Shown here: piece after piece, positions 16,701-24,600 of the stretch
Numbering within the stretch: position 1 is the first letter of the stretch
How the letters are laid out: each line of letters begins with the position of its first letter
NCBI GenBank assembly: GCA_947463435.1
Contig: CANHTS010000006.1
Location: 1-33,267 of the forward strand
DNA: 33,267 nucleotides
Reading direction: 5' to 3'
Source: Flavobacteriales bacterium
Lineage (GTDB): Bacteria > Bacteroidota > Bacteroidia > NS11-12g > UBA955
The notes under the pieces: model-generated
Database searches by the model: none
Seen by the model: the letters and a program-made list of their open reading frames with translations, nothing else
What the model was told of the DNA's origin: nothing
Program-made: the position numbers and the translations under genes

Positions 16701-18275
16701 CTTGTCGCCATAGCAGGCAAAGGTATCAGGCCCAAATGCGAGTTCAGCCTTCAAAACCGGAGGAATTACTACCGTATCCATATAGATGGTCGGGCAGTTT
16801 TCCGGGTTGTTGATCATGTGGGTGATGATGAACTTCCCACCTTGCTTAAACTGAATGGTATCCAATTGTTTAAAGCTAATTGGGAATACGAGACGCGTAT
16901 TTGTGCTGTCGCGGATTTCCCAGCGATAAAGCGGGTTGCCTTTGAAGTTCGGCTCCGGTTCACTCTTGTAAGCAAACTTACCGCACTTCAATACGTCGTA
17001 TTTGCGTTTTGCAATGGCCCGCTTCTTCACCTTGATACGGAAACCGCGGATGGCAGTTGCAGGTCGCGGACAGTTATCATCCTGTGCGGTAACGGTGAAA
17101 GTATAGAATACGTCACTTGCCTGACCGATGCGGGTCTGCCAGCAGAACTCAGCCTTCTTTTCACGGTCTTTGGGGTTCTTGATTTCGAAGGTAGCACCTG
17201 GAATACCACGGTTCCAGCGCATCTGCACGGTATCGGGCCGCGTTTGGTGCGGCGTGAACTGTTTATCCGTCCCATCCATCGTGAAACATAACTTATCTCC
17301 TTCACAGACGGAATGGGAGTTGGAACCTTTGATTTCAGGCGGGTTGTTCGGACCGCAGTTCTTTACAATGAGCTGCATGTCCCTTCGGGTAATACCAATG
17401 AGTTCCCATTTCTTGGTTGCGCTGTCTCGCCGGTATTCGTCAATTTGTATCACTACAATACCTACTTCTGAGCAGTCTGTGGGAGTGAAGATGATATCAC
17501 CGGTCAGTCGATCAAGGAAGAAACCGCGGGGCGGATTCGCCGAAGGCACCGGGGTGCAGTTCTTTACGCCCGGCTGAGGGCAGAAAGGCGTCATGGGCAC
17601 GGTCGGCGAAAAGCCGGAACCGTAAGAAACGGGGTTGGTGAGCGACTGCATGCCAGACACCAGCGAGTAGGCCAGCGAATCGAAGTCGGCCGTGTCAATC
17701 GCACCGTTGTTGAAGTAAAAAGGCTGGTTGCAGCAGAGATACGCCACAGGCTCGTTACTCAACGTCGGGCTGCTATTGCACTTTCTGCCGATTTCGCAAA
17801 TATTGAGCATACAGCTGGTCATAAAGTCCTGGCTGGACTGACCGGTTGTAATCGCCCCGTTGCGGCAGCACTGCCCTACGTAGAAAGTAATCTCGCAGCA
17901 GTTATTGGCCTTGTAATTTGCCCAGGGATTCTGGGTGAGATCGATGGTAGCCTCATACGTGTGCTCTTCCACGCCCTCGCCCGAAGTAGTGTTCGTCGGG
18001 TTGCATGGGTTACTGGCAGAAGCACAAACCGGCGTAATGTCGCGGATCCGGGTACGGGTCATCGGCAGACTGGCGCTGCTGCAACCGTTCGCCATTGCAC
18101 CCGTGGTCGGGCTGTTGAAGGGAATACCGCGGCAATCGCGATACACCTTCGCAATGATTTTGTACTTGCCACCGCCCAGGCACTGATAACTCATGTCGGC
18201 ACCCATCATGTGGGTTGCCATAACATCGAGCGTTCCAAGCGCGATGGCAATAAATGCGAGTAGGTATCTCTTCAT
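13794..18275 (-). CDS. Giant cysteine-rich PKD/CHU_C surface protein, T9SS cargo
   Basis: This 1493-residue protein has a signal peptide (MKRYLLAFIAIALGTLDVMA, cleavage about residue 20) and a cysteine-rich N-terminal domain up to about 320 with CRNG, CCNQPF, IRDITPVC and GITRRDMQLIV motifs. A long series of immunoglobulin/PKD-like repeats follows, each with one or two cysteines and phrases such as LGPDQRICTYEN or AGPDIDLCDKD. Two PKD domains near the C-terminus show YFWDFGNGD and YNWNFGTG. The last about 91 residues (YIPNAFTPDDAGPNG, MHVFNRWGEKMFES) form the gliding-motility-associated T9SS sorting domain. It is a paralogue of the next gene downstream. It begins 16 bases after the T9SS type A gene, so it is likely the last gene of the sigma-factor operon. 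The role is probably surface adhesion or matrix, by inference. Confidence 0.88.
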   Translation of the reverse strand: MKRYLLAFIAIALGTLDVMATHMMGADMSYQCLGGGKYKIIAKVYRDCRGIPFNSPTTGAMANGCSSASLPMTRTRIRDITPVCASASNPCNPTNTTSGEGVEEHTYEATIDLTQNPWANYKANNCCEITFYVGQCCRNGAITTGQSSQDFMTSCMLNICEIGRKCNSSPTLSNEPVAYLCCNQPFYFNNGAIDTADFDSLAYSLVSGMQSLTNPVSYGSGFSPTVPMTPFCPQPGVKNCTPVPSANPPRGFFLDRLTGDIIFTPTDCSEVGIVVIQIDEYRRDSATKKWELIGITRRDMQLIVKNCGPNNPPEIKGSNSHSVCEGDKLCFTMDGTDKQFTPHQTRPDTVQMRWNRGIPGATFEIKNPKDREKKAEFCWQTRIGQASDVFYTFTVTAQDDNCPRPATAIRGFRIKVKKRAIAKRKYDVLKCGKFAYKSEPEPNFKGNPLYRWEIRDSTNTRLVFPISFKQLDTIQFKQGGKFIITHMINNPENCPTIYMDTVVIPPVLKAELAFGPDTFACYGDKITFAPDIRNGPSPYRYYWATPHNHKSGDTGVTFEVTVTRDSTIALRIRDANGCVDEDTILVYMKPLPIVNLGPDQRICTYENTVFDAEHMDSVRYLWEPTNDTTRTIRVNVKGKYKVTVQEKNWGCIGTDEVELFVNDTVVALAGPDIDLCDKDTITITAGGRPTTQTLNFTWSNITQNIPLGTNRNIRVHPRSNTCYDLYLRVNQGGHWCEDRDTFCINVVPLPDMSASLPSRCYDYGDRNLGQETGLDARHGAGVTFKSRTSPGLVILNGNTYLYKTTNIDNATLQGGNFRRDRIISEFKDPKTGCFNKDSFWLVTQGNPIVRLRDRTYCQDKGCALMDSSIILPRVKTGALYNWNAFKVPAGVDRTTIIRDLNQGTGLPANFQFCFGDVTEDFYSGEYQMAFFIQDAITGCFTRDTTRIDVVPEPVAEVQPLPQVCLDDDTIDLNEYVLLNGKPMPLDGRWIAIAKDGDRTDSRLATAVRQGRYFIPATGNGDWEFKYEHTATGCLTADSGTLVVKPLPRITLPANMRVCSIDPPITLVPTFVSPIGGSGNWTGRRLSGAENGVFTPGSDGLATFEGPHKFIYTYTDPFSCKMKDSMYITVQSMPSITINTTDPSNICNDQTLNINSTLRWSPGVRWTSAGDGSFSAQDTNTIYQPGPADITAERALLRVANVLPPGNVCPAVNDSMVVLIHPYPQFDFAGDTLQGCEPLLVNFNHTLNNVIPASQLAYFWDFGNGDTSTLANPSNILFANWGKYDVTLTITNTPGPCATTLKKPSYIDVWPVPNAMFTSNPNFYTTIALPKFQFFNQSRIADSSILRYNWNFGTGTGLDTSTQRDPAFSYGKDTNTYEVRLIAISDKGCRDTAYRMLKIGPDIIVYIPNAFTPDDAGPNGNNTFKVYIENFTAYKMHVFNRWGEKMFESTDVNQGWNGRANGQECQQDVYAYLVEVTSFEGKLYKFTGTITLLR

Positions 18276-18291
18276 AGGGTATTGTTTTTTC

Positions 18292-19821
18292 TTATTTCTC
18301 TGGTATTAAGGCCTTCCGGGTTATTTGCCTGCCGTAATTATCGCGAACCATAAATACGACAGGCCCGTTGCCGGGCAGACTTTTCAAATTAACTATTCCG
18401 GCACCCAAAAAACAAAACGAGGCAAGGCGGCGGGCGGTCATATCGTAAACGCTGACATTCAGGGGAGAATTGCCTGCGCCGTATATGACCATGTTGTCTT
18501 CAAAAAGCCGCATTCCTATTGGGTTGTCTGTAAGACCCACGAGCGGGTTGTTTTGTTGCCTGAGTGCAGCATTTTTTTGCTGAACCATTTTCGCACCCAA
18601 TGAAGCCGGGTCATTTCCTACATTGCGTATCACGCCCAGTGCCAGCTCCAGCAAGGCGCTGCCCCCTGCCGGAAGAGAAAATGTGTCTGCCGTGAGCAAC
18701 CCTGTGCGGTTACCCGGAAAATTTCCGGCGTCACCTTCATTCCATATTCCCATATTGGCCGGGTCGGTGCCGTTGCTGTACACATAGGAAGTAACAATGC
18801 TTCCATCCAACCCGGCACGGCCAAAGGCAAGATTTCGACCGGTTTTCCACCGTCCGCGTGCCAGGTAATGGTAATGGGCCATATTGGTTGGCTTTCCGCG
18901 CACTGCGTCGCCGGTATTTTCGAAATACATGCTCGAAAGCACCTGCCTGTTCAGCATGTAGAGGGCAACTGCCGGAATACTGCTGCCAAAAACCGCATCA
19001 GATGCAGTTCCGTTATAAGCGGCCAAACCACCGGCATGGACATCGGTCAGCAGGTAATCGTCGCTGGCATCTCCAAGGGAAAAATCTGCCGCCAGAGATA
19101 AAGCCACTCCATTCCAATTCTGCTGCGAGCGGTTGTGTACCACAAAACGGAAGTATGCCAGCAGTCCAAGCGAGGTGTCCGGCTGCGTTTCAGGTATCCA
19201 AACCATCGATTGCACCTCAGAACCCAAGGGTGCTGAAGAAGTCAATCTGTTTCCTGCCGCCACATCATTGCTGATTGTGTAAGCCAGTTCGCCTTCCGGC
19301 ACAAATGGGTAATCGCCGTGCAGCGGATCGTAAAAACCGTTGCGGTTCACATCTGCGTATGGTGCCAGTACGCCCGCAAAACCTTTGGAGCCATTTGCGG
19401 GCCAATTGCTGATGTTTTCTGAAGGCTGGTAACCGGGCTGTTTCCAGCTTGCTCTGTGCTGTTGTACTTCACCTTGACGGAGCGTATACACTTTGTTGAA
19501 TTGCAGGGTATCGGCTGCCGCTCCGCCGTTCTGCCGGGTCGGACCGGGACTGAAATCGGTTACCCCTGTGTATACATCACAAACCGCTCCCGATGCCTGG
19601 CTCGATGTGCTGCCCGTGGTAATCCAAAGGCCCATTTTTTGAATGACAGGTTTCCCCTGGTAAGTAACAGCAGGATGATTCACCGATTGCAGCAAGTGAT
19701 TGGCGCGCATATGCAAAGCCAGCCCTTGGCTACTGATCCGCGCCGTATCCTGGGCCCGGGTTACAATCGGGCTGCTGCAGGCAGCAAGAACTGCCAGAAT
19801 ATGTAAGTATCGGTTGCTCAC
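18292..19821 (-). CDS. T9SS type A sorting-domain secreted protein
   Basis: The 509-residue protein has a signal peptide (MSNRYLHILAVLAACSSPIVTRAQ, cleavage about residue 24). It carries a DVNRNGFYD segment at 157-165 followed by PLHGDYPF, which looks like a calcium-binding DxNxNGxxD loop and recurs in many Bacteroidota secreted proteins. The C-terminal about 75 residues (NPIGMRLFEDNMVIYG, NVSVYDMTARRLASF, VVFMVRDNYGRQITRKALI) fit a type A T9SS sorting domain. The start is GTG at 19821 and overlaps the TGA of the upstream barrel gene (GTGA), which suggests translational coupling. The enzymatic or binding role is unknown. Confidence 0.8.
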   Translation of the reverse strand: MSNRYLHILAVLAACSSPIVTRAQDTARISSQGLALHMRANHLLQSVNHPAVTYQGKPVIQKMGLWITTGSTSSQASGAVCDVYTGVTDFSPGPTRQNGGAAADTLQFNKVYTLRQGEVQQHRASWKQPGYQPSENISNWPANGSKGFAGVLAPYADVNRNGFYDPLHGDYPFVPEGELAYTISNDVAAGNRLTSSAPLGSEVQSMVWIPETQPDTSLGLLAYFRFVVHNRSQQNWNGVALSLAADFSLGDASDDYLLTDVHAGGLAAYNGTASDAVFGSSIPAVALYMLNRQVLSSMYFENTGDAVRGKPTNMAHYHYLARGRWKTGRNLAFGRAGLDGSIVTSYVYSNGTDPANMGIWNEGDAGNFPGNRTGLLTADTFSLPAGGSALLELALGVIRNVGNDPASLGAKMVQQKNAALRQQNNPLVGLTDNPIGMRLFEDNMVIYGAGNSPLNVSVYDMTARRLASFCFLGAGIVNLKSLPGNGPVVFMVRDNYGRQITRKALIPEK

Positions 19822-21212
19822 CTGCTGAGGTGGAACATCAAACCGGCTGAAAGACTGAGTTGCAGATTGCGCTGCCGGAGAGTACCTGATGCAAACTGTG
19901 TCAGGTTGTATCCGAGGCCAGGCTCCAGCATCATGGCGATGCGCGGTGCAAGGAACCTGCGCATACCGGCCGACAAACCTGCATGCAGTTGGAAGCGGTT
20001 GATATTGGCGCCCTCTGCCAGTGAAACCACACTGCCATCATTCATGCGCCGGCTGCCACCGCGGTAAACCAGATAAGAAGGTGTAATGCCCGCTTGCACA
20101 TACCAGATGCCATCCGGAACAGGGCTCCAGCGGAATGCCACCGGCAAACCAATCATGCGGTAGCGGTTGATATCGGCATAGATCTCCTGGCGGGTAACCT
20201 GCATTTCGGTTGTATCGTAACGCGTTTCGGTGCGGTCTGGCTGACCCGGCACGCGGATAATCACGTCGTAGGCGTCAATACGCTGATGCGTAGAAGTGTG
20301 TTCTTGGCTGAAATTGAAATGGTCAACCCACTCCTGATAACGGATACCACTTACCCACTGGAAACCGCGGTTTGCAGGGAATACTGCTCTGGCAGTAATG
20401 GCCGCAGCGCCTGCAAAGCGCTCTTGCTTGCGTAAAGCTGCACCGGCGGGACTTTGCTTCAGCACCCATCCCGGCTCTACCATCCACTCGGTCTGCAGAA
20501 AGTTCTGAGCAATGCGGGATGAACGTTGGAAATCCAATGGAGCAGTTGCCTGAGGCTTGCGGAACATCGGATGGAGACGGAGCGGTTGTTTCATCAATGC
20601 TGTCCAGGCTTCCAACTCTGCAGGGCCGCTTAACTGGCTTCCGGCATCTGCACCGCCAGCGACGGGCGTTTCACCTTTTGTATTGCTTCCTGCCATCAAG
20701 TCACCTTGGTGTGCAACAGCGGGATTGGCTAAACCTGTTTTGCGCAGGCCTGTTTTGCGACCTGATTGCATGTGCACACCTGTTTGAATGCCCGCAGCAC
20801 TCTCAGAGGACGATCCGGACAGGCCCGTTTTATGCGCAGCACCATCTTCTTTATCTCCGGCAGCACCAACGCTGACAGAACCTTGTGCGTCCCGCGCGAC
20901 TGAAGCCCCGGGGTACACCGCAGTTTTATCCGCGTTGCCTTCAGCATGATTGGCCAGGGCTGCAGCGTCCTGCGTTTCTGCGGTTTGGCTGCTCTTGTCT
21001 GCCTCGGGCACCAACATCGGGCTGTGTTGCAGGTACATGCCAATTCCGGCTGTGCCAATTAAGAGCGCAGCGGCCCAAATGCCTTTGCCTATCCAGGCAG
21101 CGCCGGCGCCGCCGGCCTTGCGACGTTCCATTACCCGACCAAAAGCACCGGCATCAACCGGCGATTCCTGGTCCAGCAAGCGCCGGCGAAAGTCTTTGTT
21201 TTCCATACCCAT
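19818..21212 (-). CDS. One-TM protein with C-terminal outer-membrane beta-barrel-like domain; candidate anti-sigma/sensor
   Basis: The protein has 464 residues from the ATG at 21212, which overlaps the sigma-factor stop by one base (TGATG). A short charged N-terminal segment (about 1-42, MENKDFRRRLLDQ...VMERRKAGG) precedes one hydrophobic helix (about 44-62, IWAAALLIGTAGIGMYL). Next is a low-complexity Ala/Gly/Ser/Thr linker to about 200. The rest is a strand-rich region ending in alternating hydrophobic residues (YVQAGITPSYLVY, RIAMMLEPGLGYNL, LQLSLSAGLMFHL), like PorT-type outer-membrane barrels. The position after an ECF sigma gene is where Bacteroidota keep their anti-sigma factors, so that role is inferred. 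No FecR or zinc anti-sigma motif is visible. How one protein would span both membranes is unclear. Confidence 0.68.
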   Translation of the reverse strand: MGMENKDFRRRLLDQESPVDAGAFGRVMERRKAGGAGAAWIGKGIWAAALLIGTAGIGMYLQHSPMLVPEADKSSQTAETQDAAALANHAEGNADKTAVYPGASVARDAQGSVSVGAAGDKEDGAAHKTGLSGSSSESAAGIQTGVHMQSGRKTGLRKTGLANPAVAHQGDLMAGSNTKGETPVAGGADAGSQLSGPAELEAWTALMKQPLRLHPMFRKPQATAPLDFQRSSRIAQNFLQTEWMVEPGWVLKQSPAGAALRKQERFAGAAAITARAVFPANRGFQWVSGIRYQEWVDHFNFSQEHTSTHQRIDAYDVIIRVPGQPDRTETRYDTTEMQVTRQEIYADINRYRMIGLPVAFRWSPVPDGIWYVQAGITPSYLVYRGGSRRMNDGSVVSLAEGANINRFQLHAGLSAGMRRFLAPRIAMMLEPGLGYNLTQFASGTLRQRNLQLSLSAGLMFHLSR

Positions 21213-21739
21213 CAATGCAATTCCTTTTGCAGTATGATCATTTTTTGAAGCGCACGGCGGGCTTTCGCCAACTGCGTGCGCGAGGTTACTTCTTCAATGC
21301 CGAGCATACCGGCGATTTCATGGTGGGAATAGCCTTCCACCGCATACAGGTTGAACACCATGCGATAGCCTTCCGGCAACCTGACGATCAATTCCAGCAA
21401 TTCGATGGTTTCCAAACGGTTCAAGGCATCGTCACCAATTTCGGTGTCGTGCAGTTCCGGTTCCAGCGTCTCTGTCTGACGGCGGGAGCGGATTTTATTC
21501 AGGGAGGTATTGACCGCTATCCGGCGAATCCAGCCTTCCAGCGAACCCTGATGGCTAAAGCTGCGTATGTGGTCAAATACTTTCACAAAGGTTTCCATTA
21601 AAGCATCCTCGGCATCTTCCTGATTCTGGCAATAGCGCATACACACCGCCTTCATGCGCGGTGCGAAACGACGAAAAAGCAACTCCTGAACCTGGCGCTC
21701 TTCCCTCAGACATCCGTCCACTAGCTCCTTGTCTGTCAT
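21212..21739 (-). CDS. ECF-type RNA polymerase sigma factor
   Basis: The 175-residue protein has the sigma-70 region 2 (about 22-90: LLFRRFAPRMKAVCMRYCQNQEDAEDALMETFVKVF, with WIRRIAVNTSLNKIR) and region 4 (about 115-170: LPEGYRMVFNLYAVEGYSHHEIAGMLGI, then TSRTQLAKARRAL). It would direct RNA polymerase to a specific set of promoters, possibly including its own operon. It overlaps the membrane-anchored barrel gene by one base and heads a chain of secreted-protein genes, so the set likely senses something at the envelope. No clear TAnnTTTG promoter is seen in the 166 bases upstream, consistent with a different kind of promoter. Confidence 0.92.
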   Translation of the reverse strand: MTDKELVDGCLREERQVQELLFRRFAPRMKAVCMRYCQNQEDAEDALMETFVKVFDHIRSFSHQGSLEGWIRRIAVNTSLNKIRSRRQTETLEPELHDTEIGDDALNRLETIELLELIVRLPEGYRMVFNLYAVEGYSHHEIAGMLGIEEVTSRTQLAKARRALQKMIILQKELH

Positions 21740-21893
21740 CCATCCATGCCATTCACTGTGCTTGTATCGAAGACACAGGTGAGGGCATTTCGTTGCCCCG
21801 AAGTTTGTGTTTTTTGGGGAATTCTGCGCAAAACAAGTCTATCCGATTGATTACAAACGATTTAAAAAGAAGGAAAGAAAAGTTATAGCGCTG

Positions 21894-21901
21894 TAATTTC
21901 G
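21894..21901 (+). promoter_or_regulatory. Probable -7 element of the Ldh-family gene
   Basis: TAATTTCG differs from TAnnTTTG by one base and lies 4 bases before the GTG start at 21906. If used, the mRNA would be practically leaderless. Confidence 0.35.
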
Positions 21902-21905
21902 CAAG

Positions 21906-22988
21906 GTGGAACCGGAAATACTCAGCGAAAGTGTCTTGCGCGATTTTACCCGCGCTGTGTTTCTGCAAATGGGTTGCAGCGAGGAACATGCCGAAGAAGC
22001 AGCCGATGTGCTGATGCATGCCGATCTGCGCGGCATCGACTCTCACGGTGTTGCCCGGCTATCGGGTTATGTGCGGCTGTGGAAAGCGGGTCGGGTGAAT
22101 GCCTCACCTTCTTTCCACCTGAGCACCGAAACACCGTCTACCGCCACTTTGAATGCCGATGGCGCCCTGGGCCTTGTGAGTGCACCCCATGCCATGCGCA
22201 TTGCCATTGAAAAAGCTAAAATCTGCGGCAGCGGCTGGGTAGCCGTGCGCAACAGCAACCACTTCGGCATCGCAGCGCACCACGCCCTCATGGCCGCCCG
22301 TGAAGGCATGATTGGCTTTGCGGTCACCAACGCCAGTCCGCTCGTAACACCGGCCGGCGGCGCCGAGCGCATGCTTGGAACCAATCCGGTTTGCTATGCC
22401 TTCCCTGCCGGGGCAGAAGCGCCCTTCGTGCTCGACATGGCCACTTCTGCCGCCAGCAACGGCAAGCTCGAAATCGCAGAACGCAAAGGCAAAGCGGTTC
22501 CGGAGGGATGGCTGACCGATCAAAACGGCAACGCCAGCACCGACCCATCCGCCCTGCGCAGCGGTGGCATGTTGCTCACCCTGGGCAGCGACACGGAGCA
22601 TGGCGATTACAAGGGTTATGGACTTTCATCGGTCGTAGACCTGCTCAGCGGCGTGCTCAGCGGCGCCAATTATGGCCCTTGGGTTCCGCCTTTTGTTTCG
22701 TACCTGCCCGTACTTCCCAATTTACCGGGAGAAGGCATCGGTCATTTTGTCGGCGCCATGCGGGTAGACGGTTTCCGTCCACTCGAAGAATACCAGGAGC
22801 ATATGGACCGTTGGATCCGGCGCTTCCGCGAAAGCAAGGCCCGGAAAAGCGAAAAGCCTGTAATGATACCCGGTGAACCCGAAGCCCGGGAAGAAGTTAT
22901 GCGAAGGCAAACAGGTATACCGGTAAATGACAAAGTCATGGCCGATTTGCGGCAACTGGCACAGGAATTAAATCTCAATTTTGCCTGA
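21906..22988 (+). CDS. Ldh family oxidoreductase (malate/L-lactate/ureidoglycolate dehydrogenase type)
   Basis: The 360-residue NAD(P)-dependent dehydrogenase belongs to the Ldh_2/YlbC-YbiC superfamily, which reduces or oxidises 2-hydroxyacids. Visible family motifs are IDSHGVARL (44-52), VRNSNHFGIAAHHA (114-127) with the likely catalytic histidine, MLGTNPVCYAFPA, VLDMATS, and HGDYKGYGLS. Length is typical. The true substrate cannot be read from sequence. The start is GTG at 21906. It is followed after 3 bases by a tiny membrane-protein gene, suggesting co-transcription. Confidence 0.88.
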   Translation: MEPEILSESVLRDFTRAVFLQMGCSEEHAEEAADVLMHADLRGIDSHGVARLSGYVRLWKAGRVNASPSFHLSTETPSTATLNADGALGLVSAPHAMRIAIEKAKICGSGWVAVRNSNHFGIAAHHALMAAREGMIGFAVTNASPLVTPAGGAERMLGTNPVCYAFPAGAEAPFVLDMATSAASNGKLEIAERKGKAVPEGWLTDQNGNASTDPSALRSGGMLLTLGSDTEHGDYKGYGLSSVVDLLSGVLSGANYGPWVPPFVSYLPVLPNLPGEGIGHFVGAMRVDGFRPLEEYQEHMDRWIRRFRESKARKSEKPVMIPGEPEAREEVMRRQTGIPVNDKVMADLRQLAQELNLNFA

Positions 22989-22991
22989 GCC

Positions 22992-23198
22992 ATGAATACA
23001 CAGAAAAGGAACAAACTCATCGTATTGATTATATTCCTCATTGCCGTACTCGGCAGCGGCTACCTGATGGTGCTTGGATACGTAAAAGACAAAGGCACAG
23101 TGAAGCGCGCTTCCCTGAAGGGACGCACCGATTACGACATTCACGTACTCGACAGCGTTAAAGCCGAGAACCAGCGCCGGCACGAGCGCCGGAACTGA
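22992..23198 (+). CDS. Small single-pass membrane protein of unknown function
   Basis: The 68-residue protein has a basic N-terminus (MNTQKRNK), one strongly hydrophobic helix (about 9-31, LIVLIIFLIAVLGSGYLMVLGYV) and a charged tail rich in Lys, Arg and Asp that includes RTDYDIHVLDSVKAE. It starts 3 bases after the Ldh-family stop and ends 7 bases before the stop of the opposing KMO gene. The tight fit between genes supports it as real. I do not recognise a family. Confidence 0.65.
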   Translation: MNTQKRNKLIVLIIFLIAVLGSGYLMVLGYVKDKGTVKRASLKGRTDYDIHVLDSVKAENQRRHERRN

Positions 23199-23205
23199 GC
23201 CGCGG

Positions 23206-24531
23206 TCAGAGGAAGCGATCGAACAAGGGCGTAAGCAAGGCCCGGTCGCCCAGTTGATCTTCCAGTTTGTTTTCGATCAGGTAATCGAGCAATGCGCCGT
23301 TCCGCACGCCCTGATCCCAGGCATAGCGATAAGGTTCGTTGCTGAAGGAAACCAGTTCGTACTGGCTGCGGAAGCGGTCTGGGTATAATTCGGCAAGGTC
23401 GTGTTCCACATGCTTACGATGCAGGAAGCCGGCATCGCCCACCCGATCGCGCATCTCCACAAAGTTCTGCAGCGCCAGATCGGCCACCGCATCGGCGTTG
23501 GTTTTGCGCAATACCTGATATTCATCTAAGGCAGCTGCCATATTGCCCGGATGGCGTTCCATACATTCATCCAGGATACGGCAATCTTCAAATGCACAGT
23601 TCATGCCCTGCCCATAGAACGGCACAATGGCATGAGCAGCATCGCCGAGCAGAGCTGCCTTGCCGCGCACCCAAGGGTAACTGCGCACTGTTACCAGCGA
23701 ACCGGTCGGATTGGTGTTGAAATCGTGCAGGTAATTCGGCATCAGGCCCACTGCATCGGAGAACTGTTCCTCCATGAAGGCCTTGATTTTGGCATCGCTG
23801 TCGAGACTGGTAAAACTCGGATTGCCTTCCCAGGGAAAGAAGAGCGTACAGGTGAAGCTGCCGTCCGGATTGGGAAGGGCAATCAGCATGTAGGCAGCAC
23901 GCGGCCAGATATGCAGGCAATGCTTTTCCATGGGGAAGCTGCCTCCGGGCCCCGGCACGATTTCCAGTTCCTTGTAACCGTGGTCGATATACGATTGGGA
24001 ATAATTGAAGCGGTTGCTGCGCTGGAAGGCGTCGCGCACCGCACTGTATGCTCCGTCGGTACCGATCAGGTAATCGCCCTGGAATTCCATGCTGCTGCCG
24101 TCTTCGGTTTCGAAGGTGGCGCTCGCCGTGTCGAGGTCGGCATGGGTACAGCGGTGTCTGAAGTACAGGTGAATATTCGGGTAAGCGTCGGCCAGTTGGA
24201 TGAGCTGGATATTGAGTCCGCCGCGTGAAACCGAGTTGATGGCCTGGCCATCTTTACCGTAGGGCTGATAAGTCAGATTGCCGGCCAGGTCGTGCATCAT
24301 GCGGCCATGCATCGGAATGGCTTGTTCAAGCACGGGCACATCGAGCCCCACTTTCTCCAGCGCCTTCAGTCCGCGCATGCTCAGCGCCAGGTTGATACTT
24401 CTGCCACCTTCGTATTGCCCGCCGCGCATATCGGGCCTGCGTTCAAACACATGCACTTCATGGCCTTTGCGCGCCATGTATACAGCCAACAGCGATCCGG
24501 CGAGGCCGCCGCCTACGAGTCCTATCTTCAT
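23206..24531 (-). CDS. kmo: Kynurenine 3-monooxygenase
   Basis: The 441-residue FAD-dependent hydroxylase converts L-kynurenine to 3-hydroxykynurenine, a step in tryptophan breakdown and de novo NAD synthesis. It begins with an FAD-binding Rossmann fold KIGLVGGGLAGSLLAVYMARKGHEVHVFERR. It has the KMO-typical GRSINLALSMRGLKAL and RGGLNIQLI stretches, the second FAD motif GKAALLGDAAHAIVPFYGQGMNCAFEDC, and a long C-terminal region with MRDRVGDAGFLHRK. I chose the ATG at 24531 because the conserved fold starts there and a promoter element precedes it. No other kynurenine-pathway genes are in view. Confidence 0.93.
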   Translation of the reverse strand: MKIGLVGGGLAGSLLAVYMARKGHEVHVFERRPDMRGGQYEGGRSINLALSMRGLKALEKVGLDVPVLEQAIPMHGRMMHDLAGNLTYQPYGKDGQAINSVSRGGLNIQLIQLADAYPNIHLYFRHRCTHADLDTASATFETEDGSSMEFQGDYLIGTDGAYSAVRDAFQRSNRFNYSQSYIDHGYKELEIVPGPGGSFPMEKHCLHIWPRAAYMLIALPNPDGSFTCTLFFPWEGNPSFTSLDSDAKIKAFMEEQFSDAVGLMPNYLHDFNTNPTGSLVTVRSYPWVRGKAALLGDAAHAIVPFYGQGMNCAFEDCRILDECMERHPGNMAAALDEYQVLRKTNADAVADLALQNFVEMRDRVGDAGFLHRKHVEHDLAELYPDRFRSQYELVSFSNEPYRYAWDQGVRNGALLDYLIENKLEDQLGDRALLTPLFDRFL

Positions 24532-24539
24532 CTTGCGCC

Positions 24540-24569
24540 CAAAATTATCAAACAAGTGTTAGCCTGCAA
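24540..24569 (-). promoter_or_regulatory. Promoter of the kmo gene
   Basis: On the minus strand TTG (24569-24567) is followed after 19 bases by TAATTTTG (24547-24540), an exact TAnnTTTG. The ATG at 24531 follows 8 bases later. It lies in the 77-base divergent region shared with mpl. Confidence 0.65.
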
Positions 24570-24593
24570 CTGATGTTTCGCAGAAATCGGCCT

Positions 24594-24600
24594 TATTTTG
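24594..24600 (+). promoter_or_regulatory. Possible -7 element of mpl
   Basis: TATTTTG is one base shorter than TAnnTTTG and lies 8 bases before the chosen mpl ATG at 24609. It supports that start over the in-frame ATG at 24573, which would sit upstream of the element. The match is weak. Confidence 0.35.

Noticed and set aside
16200-17291. A 363-codon plus-strand frame inside the 1493-aa surface protein gene
   Set aside because: It is antisense to a gene with a clear signal peptide and sorting domain, and its composition and lack of motifs mark it as a shadow.
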